Of a stretch of 64,000 bases of DNA, positions 1-7,060 are shown in pieces (position 1 is the stretch's first letter; the number at the start of each line of letters is the position of its first letter). Position numbers and translations under genes: made by a program. The stretch is from Bathymodiolus thermophilus thioautotrophic gill symbiont (GTDB taxonomy: Bacteria; Pseudomonadota; Gammaproteobacteria; PS1; Pseudothioglobaceae), in assembly GCF_003711265.1 (NCBI RefSeq), contig NZ_CP024634.1, positions 744,001 through 808,000 of the forward strand, written 5' to 3'. A model generated the notes under the pieces. That model searched no databases. It saw nothing but the letters and a program-made list of their open reading frames with translations, and was not told the origin of the DNA.

Positions 1-1106
1 CTGGCACTGAGGGTGCCGACTAGGGTATTGGCGGGTTGGTCTTTGATCAAGTTTACATTACTAAGTAGAATGTTAGTTGGGGCAGTGTCGTCTATGTTGC
101 CAACTGTGAAATTAAAGATTTTGTCGAATGTGTGATTGTTGCCATCGGTTACGATAATGGTGGTGTTAAGACTGTTGGCGTTCTCGTAGTCTAGGGTGGT
201 GTTGAGTTTGAGTTTGTTGTTGTCAATGGTAAATTTGGTGTTGCTACTGGTGTAAGTAAAAGTGTCGTTGGCATCGGCGTCGGTGGCGGAGAGTGTGCCT
301 AATTCAGTGCCAGTGTTTGTGTTTTCAGCAATGGTGCGGTTGCCTGTGAGGGTGATAGCGGTGGGGGTTTCGTCGTTGAGGTCATTAAGGGTAACGGTGA
401 TGGTTTGGGTGGTGTTTTTATCGTCGCCATCTCCAGTGGTGGCTTTGATTTTGACGGTGTAGGATTTTGTGGTGCTTTCGTAGTCGGTGTTGGTGCCGCT
501 GAAGGTTAGGGTGTTGTTGTTGGTGCCACTGAGGCTGAAGAAGCTGCTGGTGTCTTCGGTGATGCTGAAAGTGGCGGCGGGGTCGTTGGCGGTGAGGGTG
601 TGGGTGGTGCTTGCTGCTTTTTCATTGGCGGGGAATGTGTTGGTGGAGGTAATGGTGAGTCCATGTTGCCATATGAGGCTAAAAGTGTTTATGTAATAAT
701 TCTGAGGAGTGGTGCCATCACTACTTGCAAAATCAGAATAACTAGAATTCAAATTGATAGTAATTTCATTTAGCCTATCGTTATCTATAGTAGTTAATGT
801 TGATTCTTCCCATTGCCATTGTGTGGCGAAACCATTGTCATTAGGATTAACTGGGGTTGGTGTGCGATTTATATGTTCATTAGGTGATCCTAGATAATAA
901 GTAGTGCCGACATATAGTCTTATATAAAGCTGACCATCAATTGGGTCGCGAGGGTCTGGCGATGGCTTAATACCTTGGTCATAGGTAACAGTGATAGTAG
1001 TTACATTTGTTCTTTCAATTTTTGTAACCGTTGGTTGGGTAGCAAACGCCTGAGAAGCAAACAAAACCAATAAAGTGGTAACAATAAAGCGATTAAATGT
1101 ATTCAT
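1..1106 (-). CDS. Adhesin 1, cadherin-repeat surface protein (partial, 3' end outside window)
   Basis: Partial gene: the start codon is at 1106 and the reading frame stays open to the left edge. AGGAG precedes the ATG by about seven bases. The product begins with a signal peptide starting MNTFNRFIVTTLLVLF and ending near AFA, as in its seven neighbours. A head domain of about 125 residues follows; it contains the GTTYYLG motif and a QWQWEE segment also found in adhesins 5 and 7 (as QWTWEE). After it comes the first cadherin-like repeat (LTITSTNTFPANEKAAS, nearly the same as in adhesins 6 and 8), then repeats with DLNDETPTAITLTG and LDYE motifs. It is probably exported and surface-anchored like the complete copies. 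Function is inferred from repeats only: adhesion or cell-cell contact. The C-terminal anchor cannot be seen. Confidence 0.85.
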   Translation of the reverse strand, partial: MNTFNRFIVTTLLVLFASQAFATQPTVTKIERTNVTTITVTYDQGIKPSPDPRDPIDGQLYIRLYVGTTYYLGSPNEHINRTPTPVNPNDNGFATQWQWEESTLTTIDNDRLNEITINLNSSYSDFASSDGTTPQNYYINTFSLIWQHGLTITSTNTFPANEKAASTTHTLTANDPAATFSITEDTSSFFSLSGTNNNTLTFSGTNTDYESTTKSYTVKIKATTGDGDDKNTTQTITVTLNDLNDETPTAITLTGNRTIAENTNTGTELGTLSATDADANDTFTYTSSNTKFTIDNNKLKLNTTLDYENANSLNTTIIVTDGNNHTFDKIFNFTVGNIDDTAPTNILLSNVNLIKDQPANTLVGTLSA

Positions 1107-1128
1107 AATAAAACTCCTAGGCTGATAA

Positions 1129-1572
1129 TTAATGGTTATTCTTCTGTGTTGTTTCTAAGTAATGGCGAATGAGAGTAGTGGCAAGATATTGGTTTATAGC
1201 CTCTAATTCGTTGCTGAAGTTGTTGTATTTTTTGTTACCCACCGAGATTACTTTTGTTGCTTGAAAAGATAAAAATGCTTTAATGATAAGAGACAAATGT
1301 TTGATTTTTTTTGGTGTAAGCGTTGCTAGTTTTGCGGTGTATGGGAAAATTTTGCGGTATAGCGGAGTGATAGAAGGAAGTGTGGAAGAAATGGTTTTAA
1401 ATATAGAATATTTTTTCTCAACGATTGCAATAAAGGCGATAAAAGCCAAAAAACCTCGGTTGACGAGGCAAGTAATTAGGGTAGAGAAATAAGAGGCTGG
1501 TTGGCTTGAATTAAGCCTAGGTGTCGCTAAATTGCGGTGCGATGCTGTCGTAATGTAATGCAATGTATTCAT
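1129..1572 (-). CDS. Leader reading frame of adhesin 1 (147 codons, uncertain)
   Basis: Short open frame between the shared promoter-proximal motif and adhesin 1. It starts MNTLHYITTASHRNLA and stops with TAA 22 bases before adhesin 1. Nearly the same frame precedes adhesin 3, and shortened versions precede adhesins 2, 6 and 7. A terminator-like hairpin lies inside it at codons for LVNRGF. I recognise no protein family. The frame has no clear ribosome binding site, and the copy before adhesin 5 is frameshifted after 18 codons, so it may be a non-conserved leader and not a real protein. A transcribed leader with an attenuator is the simplest reading. Confidence 0.35.
   Translation of the reverse strand: MNTLHYITTASHRNLATPRLNSSQPASYFSTLITCLVNRGFLAFIAFIAIVEKKYSIFKTISSTLPSITPLYRKIFPYTAKLATLTPKKIKHLSLIIKAFLSFQATKVISVGNKKYNNFSNELEAINQYLATTLIRHYLETTQKNNH
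1448..1468 (-). terminator. Intra-leader terminator-like hairpin (adhesin 1)
   Basis: On the minus strand, CCTCG and CGAGG form a 5-bp stem with a 5-base loop, followed directly by six T. It lies upstream of adhesin 1 and inside the leader reading frame, so it would stop transcription before the adhesin unless prevented. Copies occur before adhesins 3, 5, 6 and 7. Confidence 0.55.
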
Positions 1573-1581
1573 AAGTGACTA

Positions 1582-1593
1582 AATTATTCCATA
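1582..1593 (-). promoter_or_regulatory. Shared 12-bp promoter-proximal motif, adhesin 1
   Basis: Reads TATGGAATAATT on the minus strand, 476 bases before the adhesin start and just before the leader frame. The same motif (one variable position) precedes all eight adhesin genes. The AATAAT core could be a -10 element; a matching -35 is not clear. Confidence 0.45.
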
Positions 1594-1878
1594 CAAATGA
1601 ATAATTGTGTGGGTTTTATTGTTGAATTGAATCTTTGTTGTTCGTTGTGTGAGAATGAAGGCTTGTTTGTGTGGGTTTTGCGCTTCGTTCCCAAGTGTGT
1701 AGTTGGTTTTGAAGATAAAAATATGACAAAAAGATTGGGCAGGGCACTTGAATAAAGATAAAAATGTTGTTAATTGTTGGCACATGTATTTCCAAGCAGG
1801 ACTTGGGAATGAAGGTGGAAATAACACCCTTTTCTTGCTCGTCTTATTTAAGAACACCTCCAGAAACTCTAATACAAT

Positions 1879-2035
1879 GAGACCTTTGCATAAATATGAA
1901 TAATTATCAAGAATCCTCGTTTTACCCACTTGGTAATTTTTTAAACCCAGCCTTAGCCCTGTTAGGATAAGGTTTAATAAAATTACCAAGTGGGCAAAAA
2001 TTGAATTTCGCTAATCATCCATATTTATGCAAAGG
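1879..2035. repeat. Palindromic MITE-like repeat A, copy 1 (end cut by IS)
   Basis: Begins GAGACCTTTGCATAAATATG. It has an inner inverted pair (ACCCACTTGGTAATTTT with its complement) and would end in the complement of its first bases, but the last four are missing where the IS5-family element starts at 2036. Intact copies elsewhere are 161 bp. The ends resemble the 13-bp ends of the neighbouring IS. Confidence 0.8.
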
Positions 2036-3338
2036 AAGACCCCTGCATAGCACCCTAAAACCAACCATCAAAACCCAAAACCCTCAATTTTTGACTTTTC
2101 AAAGTCAAAAAATATATAAAACCCAGCTTTCATTAAAAAAATCATCAATATCAACTATAAATCGCTCATTTTTTACTCTTTTTTGTACTCTTTCCACAAA
2201 AAAAACACAATAATCCCTAGGCTGTATTTAATCCCTTGTTAATATAAACATTCGCCGCTCTAACTAGATTATAAGCAATAGCTTTAAGATTAACTTCGCT
2301 GGCAACTTTCTCTAAACCAATATAACGACTTCTTGCCAAACCATAAGTGCGTTTGAGCGTACCAAAGGTGCGTTCAACCACAAACCTTCTTTTGCTGATT
2401 GCTTTATTGCGTAATTTATTCCAATGACTCATTTGCTTGCCTTTGGGTTTTTTGCGCATAATACCATCTCTTAACTTTTGTGCTTTAAGTGCTTCACTAT
2501 TAGCTTGAGAGGCTGCTCCTTTGTCGTATAAAACTCTTACGCCTTTTTGATTGCCTGCCTGTTTAACATTTTCTTCAAAATGAGTCATTTCACTATCATT
2601 AGCAGGGTGCGTAGTGGCTTTGTTAATTAATCCATTGGCATCAGTTGTTACTACTGATGAATATCCATAAGTGTATTTTCCCGCCTTAAATGTCCATCTT
2701 GCATCTTTATCATCTGAATATTGAATTGGGTTACTATCAATCTCATAAACCTCACCAGTTTTGTGTGTTGTAATAATCTTCTTAGTGCGTCTAGCACTTT
2801 GAATTAAGGTTGCATCCATGGCAACATGTTTGCCATTAGAGAGTTTGAGTTGATTATTCTCAAGCATAAGATTGATGCTACTCAAAAGTCTATCAAATAG
2901 ATTTTGTTTGATTAGTTTGGTTCTAAATCTGCCAATGGTTGTAGCATCAGGTTTGTTGCCACTTAGGCTAAAGTTGCAAAAGTTAATAAAGACTAAATCT
3001 CTACTAAGACTATCAGCCAACTTCTCATCAGAGAGATTGTGCCATGTGCCTATTAATAGCGCTTTAAACAGACTAACAGCAGAATAGTCAACTTTAATAT
3101 GAGACAGATCTTTGGCTATAACTTCCCAATCGATAACTTTGTTAATGATGTCTAGTTGGGAGTTTGGTATGTTGATAAAACTATCAGCAAAGGTTTGTTC
3201 TTGAGTGGTTTTAACTCGCATTTTTTTGTAAGTATCTGATAATTATAGTATTTTATCATAAATGCTAATGTTTGCATAAGGTTTTGAGGGTTGATTTGTG
3301 ATTTTTTGTTGGGTTTTTTAGTTTAATGCAGGGGTCTT
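2036..3338 (-). mobile_element. Complete IS5-family insertion sequence
   Basis: A 1,303-bp element bounded by perfect 13-bp inverted repeats, AAGACCCCTGCAT at 2036 and its complement ending at 3338, with one transposase gene on minus. It is inserted four bases from the end of a repeat A copy. Target duplication is not obvious: flanks read AAAGG on the left and ACTTT on the right. A decayed second copy lies at 13079-14132 in the opposite orientation. Confidence 0.88.
2217..3221 (-). CDS. IS5-family DDE transposase
   Basis: A 334-residue transposase. The N-terminal part (about residues 45-115) matches the DUF772 region that opens IS5-type transposases, including the LLIGTWHNLSDEKLADSL segment. 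The DDE catalytic part follows: MDATLI for the first Asp, LYDKGAAS for the second and VERTFGTLKRTYGLAR for the Glu region. The length is usual for IS5 (about 326 in E. coli IS5). The frame is intact and the element has matching ends, so it may still be active. It could also act on the MITE-like repeats A, whose ends resemble its own. Confidence 0.92.
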   Translation of the reverse strand: MRVKTTQEQTFADSFINIPNSQLDIINKVIDWEVIAKDLSHIKVDYSAVSLFKALLIGTWHNLSDEKLADSLSRDLVFINFCNFSLSGNKPDATTIGRFRTKLIKQNLFDRLLSSINLMLENNQLKLSNGKHVAMDATLIQSARRTKKIITTHKTGEVYEIDSNPIQYSDDKDARWTFKAGKYTYGYSSVVTTDANGLINKATTHPANDSEMTHFEENVKQAGNQKGVRVLYDKGAASQANSEALKAQKLRDGIMRKKPKGKQMSHWNKLRNKAISKRRFVVERTFGTLKRTYGLARSRYIGLEKVASEVNLKAIAYNLVRAANVYINKGLNTA

Positions 3339-3423
3339 ACTTTGACGATTACAAGCGCCCTATTATTCATTTTATTTTTGAAAATGGTATTATTCTCACC
3401 CCAAGCTCTACTTGGGGTGAGAA

Positions 3424-3451
3424 TAAAAAAAAGCCCTGTTTTTGCAGTGCT
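3424..3451 (-). terminator. Terminator of adhesin 2
   Basis: On minus, AGCACTG and CAGGGCT pair (one mismatch) around a short A-rich loop and are followed by eight T. It lies about 25 bases after the adhesin 2 stop. A second, perfect 13-bp hairpin (TTCTCACCCCAAG with its complement, 3390-3422) lies immediately beyond it. Confidence 0.7.
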
Positions 3452-3476
3452 TTTTCCTTTTACTTGCTTTATTTGT

Positions 3477-6014
3477 TTAACGAATAAAACAGCGCTTTCT
3501 TCTGATTAAATAATAAGCACTTAATGCCATTAACAGAATAAAAACTGTATCAAATCTAGCGGGTGCATTGGGATTGTAAACACAGCCACCACCACTGCTA
3601 TCATTACTATCACCATCACTACCACCAGTAACAACAGATGTTGCTATTGAAACGGTGCCTTCAATCACGCCGTTGGCTTGGTTATCGCTATCGTTTTCGC
3701 CACCATCTTTAAGGGTTAGTTTAAGGCAAGTTGCACCTGTGATTAGACTTGTTTGCCAAGTACCATCGGTGCAGGTATTGCTTGTGTTGGTTTTGGATTG
3801 TATGTTGCTACCAACCACAAAATTACGCCAACCGGTTGCTAGTGAGTATTGACGCAATACTGCATTTGCAGGGATTGGGGTGGCGAGTTGAATGATTACT
3901 TGGGTAGAAGCACCAGTGGCTCTTAGGCCTTCAACGATATAGTCGTAGATATCGCCAGTGGCTAAGGTGTCTTTGGTGTAGTCGGATAGGTGGTTGGCTA
4001 CTCTGTATTGTTTTAGTTGATCAAGGGTTAGCTGCCCAGAATCTTCGCCCATGATACCGGGTAATATTCTAGTACTTCCTGGACTGGTGATTTTTTTGTT
4101 TGTGCCTGCGGGTAACTCGTTGTTGCTATTTCCTGATTCTTTGCTGTCGGAAATGCCATTGCCGTTTGTGTCTGTTCGTCCATTGGGGTAGGTGTCAACT
4201 AATTTAAGTTTCAATACTCTTTCTGATGAAAAATTTCCGGCTGTTACTTTTAATGTGATTGTTCGGGTGCCGATGTTGGCACTTTGGGGATTGAAAACAA
4301 AAGTCTTGCTGGTGCTTGTGTTAGAAAAATCGTCACTACTCCAAGTGTAAGTTCCTGTGCCTGCTGAGGCACTGACGGTAACTTCTCCACCATCTTTGCT
4401 GATTAAAGGACCTTTGTTTTCATCTTGGGTTACACTAAATTGGGAGATTACTGGGGCAGCGATGTAAGTGGTAGTAATGGCAATGGTAAAGGGTTGTGGA
4501 GCGGAGTCGTTAGTATTGTCGCTGGCGGTGATGTTAATGTTGATCGTGTTTCCGAGGGCAGTGGTGATGGATTTATTGGTTCTAAGTTCATTGCCGTTGA
4601 CGATTTTGAAGTTGGTGGTGTCGTTGACGGTAAAGGTAAGGGGAGTGTTGGTATCTACATCACTGGCACTGAGGGTACCGACTAGGGTATTGGCGGGTTG
4701 GTCTTTGATCAAGTTTACATTACTAAGTAGAATGTTAGTTGGGGCAGTGTCGTCTATGTCGCTAACTGTGAAGTTAAAGGTTTTGTCGAATGTGTGACTG
4801 TTGGCATCGGTTACGGTAATGGTGGTGCTAAGACTGGTGGCATTCTCGTAGTCTAGGGTGGTGTTGAGTTTGAGTTTGTCATTGCTAATGGTAAATTTGG
4901 TGTTGCTACTGGTGTAAGTGAAAGTGTCGTTGGCATCGGCGTCGGCATCGGTGGCGGAGAGTGTGCCTAATTCAGTGCCAGTTCTTGTGTTTTCAGCGAT
5001 GGTGCGGTCGCCTGTGAGGGTGATGGCGGTAGGGGTTTCGTCGTTGAGATCAACAAGGGTAACGGTGATGGTTTGAGTGGTGTTTTTATCGTCGCCGTCT
5101 CCAGTGGTGGCTTTGACTTTGACGGTGTAAGATTTTGTAACTTCGTAGTCGGTGTTGGTGCCGTTGAAGGTTAGGGTGTTGTTGTGGGTGCCACTGAGAC
5201 TGAATAAGCCACTGGTATCTTCGGTGATACTGAAAGTAGCAGCGGTGTCGTTGGCGGTAAGGGTGTGTTCGAGGTTGGCACCTTCATTGGTGTTAAGGAT
5301 GTTGGTGGAGGTGATGTTAAAATTGGCACTATCAAATGCGAAACTTGAATAAGTAAAAATACCTGCGGCGCCAGAGGTATTTGCGGTGCATAATACAAAA
5401 ATATTATTCCTTTGGCAATGAACAACAGAATTGATTATTTTTGATTGTAGGGCCGTTACAATTGTATAGACTGAATCAGTGCCTGTGGTGGTGTGGATAT
5501 AATTGGTGCCGTTGATGGTCACTTTGTAAACGATGCCTGCTTTGCTGGCAGATGTTGGTGCAAAATTTACCGATTGAGACTCTAACGGTAATCCAGTTAT
5601 GCCACCAGTTAAGTTGGTTTTTTCTAATAATACACTGCTATCCAATGCTGTTGAACTGCCACCTGTTGCGCTGAAACCAATTGCTGTATTAACAATATCT
5701 ACTAGATTTTGCTTGGTAGAGGTTCCTCCTAGAGCGGGAATGCCGCAAATTGCTGTAATATGCCAAGAAAACCCCCCTAATAAACTACACCCTGTGGAGT
5801 CATTACCTAGTATGGTAATGGTAGTAGAATTACCACTCGCCCCATCTTGAATGCTAGTGAATACCATAGATTGATGGGTTAAAGAGGCTTGTGTGTTAGG
5901 TGTGCCGTCTTGAGCATGTGCGCTTATAGTGGCAATAAAGGTGTCTGTGGCAAACACCTGAGAAGCAAACAAAACCAATAAAGTGGTAACAATAAAGCGA
6001 TTAAATGTATTCAT
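3477..6014 (-). CDS. Adhesin 2, cadherin-repeat surface protein
   Basis: An 845-residue protein with a signal peptide (1-22). Its head (about 23-233) is unlike that of any other family member here and contains two Cys pairs (CSLLGG, ICGIP, VVHCQRN, LCTAN). Then come about three cadherin-like repeats (235-515) with LNDETPTAI, DADAD and LDYE calcium-site motifs, an Ig/PKD-like domain (about 520-610), the loop DTNGNGISD, and a domain resembling choice-of-anchor U (about 640-790, VIIQLATPIPANAVLRQYS...GGEND). The end is Ser/Gly-rich with a single Cys in GGGCVYNPNAPARFD, one hydrophobic helix and an RRKR tail, as in C-terminal sorting signals. Likely exported, processed and displayed on the surface. 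AGGA lies before the ATG. The ligand is unknown. Confidence 0.88.
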   Translation of the reverse strand: MNTFNRFIVTTLLVLFASQVFATDTFIATISAHAQDGTPNTQASLTHQSMVFTSIQDGASGNSTTITILGNDSTGCSLLGGFSWHITAICGIPALGGTSTKQNLVDIVNTAIGFSATGGSSTALDSSVLLEKTNLTGGITGLPLESQSVNFAPTSASKAGIVYKVTINGTNYIHTTTGTDSVYTIVTALQSKIINSVVHCQRNNIFVLCTANTSGAAGIFTYSSFAFDSANFNITSTNILNTNEGANLEHTLTANDTAATFSITEDTSGLFSLSGTHNNTLTFNGTNTDYEVTKSYTVKVKATTGDGDDKNTTQTITVTLVDLNDETPTAITLTGDRTIAENTRTGTELGTLSATDADADANDTFTYTSSNTKFTISNDKLKLNTTLDYENATSLSTTITVTDANSHTFDKTFNFTVSDIDDTAPTNILLSNVNLIKDQPANTLVGTLSASDVDTNTPLTFTVNDTTNFKIVNGNELRTNKSITTALGNTININITASDNTNDSAPQPFTIAITTTYIAAPVISQFSVTQDENKGPLISKDGGEVTVSASAGTGTYTWSSDDFSNTSTSKTFVFNPQSANIGTRTITLKVTAGNFSSERVLKLKLVDTYPNGRTDTNGNGISDSKESGNSNNELPAGTNKKITSPGSTRILPGIMGEDSGQLTLDQLKQYRVANHLSDYTKDTLATGDIYDYIVEGLRATGASTQVIIQLATPIPANAVLRQYSLATGWRNFVVGSNIQSKTNTSNTCTDGTWQTSLITGATCLKLTLKDGGENDSDNQANGVIEGTVSIATSVVTGGSDGDSNDSSGGGCVYNPNAPARFDTVFILLMALSAYYLIRRKRCFIR

Positions 6015-6156
6015 AATAAAATTCCTAGGTTGGTAATTAATGGTTATTTTTCTGTGTTATTTTTTAAGTAGTGACGAATAAACTTGGTGGCAAGGTATTG
6101 ATTGACAATCTCTAATTCGTTGCTAAAGTTGTTGTATTTTTTGTTACCTATCGGAA

Positions 6157-6438
6157 TCATTTCTGTTGTTTGAAAAAATAAAAATGCTTTAGTGGTAAGA
6201 GAGAAATGTTTGAATTTTTTTTGGCGCAGGTGTTACTAGTTTTATGGTATAGCGGAGCGATGGGGAGAGGCGTGGAGGAAATGGTTTTAAATATAGAATA
6301 TTTTTTTTCAACGATTGCAATGCAGGTAATAAAAGCAACGAGGCGAATAATTAGGGTGGAGAAATAAGCGGTCGTTTGGTTTGGATTAAGCCCAGATGTT
6401 GCTAAAATTGCGGTGTTATTGTAATGCAATATATTCAT
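6157..6438 (-). CDS. Leader reading frame of adhesin 2 (93 codons, uncertain)
   Basis: Starts MNILHYNNTAILATSGLNPNQ and is a shortened relative of the frames before adhesins 1 and 3. Compared with those it has lost the segment with the CCTCG hairpin (CLVNRGF becomes RLVAF), so this leader lacks the attenuator-like structure. It may be a degenerate leader and not a protein gene. Confidence 0.25.
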   Translation of the reverse strand: MNILHYNNTAILATSGLNPNQTTAYFSTLIIRLVAFITCIAIVEKKYSIFKTISSTPLPIAPLYHKTSNTCAKKNSNISLLPLKHFYFFKQQK

Positions 6439-6462
6439 AGTCTAAAATTAAGTAATGCTCTG

Positions 6463-6474
6463 AATTATTCCATA
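6463..6474 (-). promoter_or_regulatory. Shared 12-bp promoter-proximal motif, adhesin 2
   Basis: TATGGAATAATT on minus, 449 bases before the adhesin 2 start and 25 bases before its leader frame. Confidence 0.45.
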
Positions 6475-6684
6475 AAAAATAATATTTGTGTGAGTTTTTA
6501 ATTGTGGGTGGATGGGTAATTTTGATTTTTTTATTTGTTCTTGCAGGTGATTCGTTATACTTTTTTCAAAAATAAACGAATAATCTGGCGTGCATTCTCA
6601 TTTTAAATATAGGTAAAAATATCTATGCTATCAATAATTAGCAGATGTTTTTACTAGTAACATTTAGGCGATTACAAACACTGT
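6475..6684. other. Gene-free spacer upstream of adhesin 2 leader
   Basis: AT-rich sequence with no reading frame, RNA or repeat that I can name. It lies between the promoter-proximal motif and repeat A copy 2. Confidence 0.4.
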
Positions 6685-6845
6685 GAGACCTTTGCATAAA
6701 TATGAATAATCATCAAGAATCCTCGTTTTACCCACTTAGTAATTTTTTAAACCCAGCCTTAGCCCCGCTAGAACAAGGTTTAAGAAAATCACCAAGTGGG
6801 CAAAAATTGAATCTTGCCAATCATCCATATTTACGCAAAGGTCTC
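6685..6845. repeat. Palindromic MITE-like repeat A, copy 2
   Basis: Full-length 161-bp copy from GAGACCTTTGCAT to its complement, with the inner inverted pair around ACCCACTT and AAGTGGG. It could fold into one long hairpin. It has no coding capacity. Confidence 0.85.
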
Positions 6846-7000
6846 ACTGTATTATTTATTTTATTTTTGAAAATTCTATAACTCACCCCTTTACTTTATC
6901 CTCAAGCTGTTTTAAGTAGGGGTGGGTTTATAACCCATCCTCTTGCCTCACTCTCATACCCTGCGTGAGAGTGAAAAAAAATTATTACAATAAATCAGGC
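6846..7000. other. Hairpin-rich 3' flank of adhesin 3
   Basis: Contains a near-perfect GGGTGGGTT/AACCCATCC palindrome (about 6917-6937) and a second hairpin (TCACTCTCA with its complement, about 6947-6973) beside an A8 run. The same pair lies beyond adhesin 4 at 10401-10450. These look like stable 3'-end structures downstream of the terminator. Confidence 0.4.
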
Positions 7001-7002
7001 GC

Positions 7003-7027
7003 AAAAAAGCCCCATTTTCACGGGACT
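7003..7027 (-). terminator. Terminator of adhesin 3
   Basis: On minus, AGTCCC and GGGGCT pair (one G-T) around GTGAAAAT, followed by six T. It lies about 35 bases after the stop. Confidence 0.7.
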
Positions 7028-7060
7028 TTTGTTGTCAGTATTTTTACTTGATTTGTTTGC

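Noticed and set aside
1579..1989. Minus-strand open frame of 136 codons upstream of the adhesin 1 leader, and its relative at 9890-10276
   Set aside because: Both read through repeat A and the duplicated spacer; the protein is a by-product of the palindrome.
1879..2035. Palindromic repeats as possible tRNA or structured RNA genes
   Set aside because: No cloverleaf or anticodon arrangement; copies are mobile-element-like and share IS-type ends.
3390..3422. Perfect 13-bp hairpin as a plus-strand terminator
   Set aside because: It is followed by A and not T on plus, and no plus-strand gene ends upstream. Kept only as a second 3' hairpin of adhesin 2.
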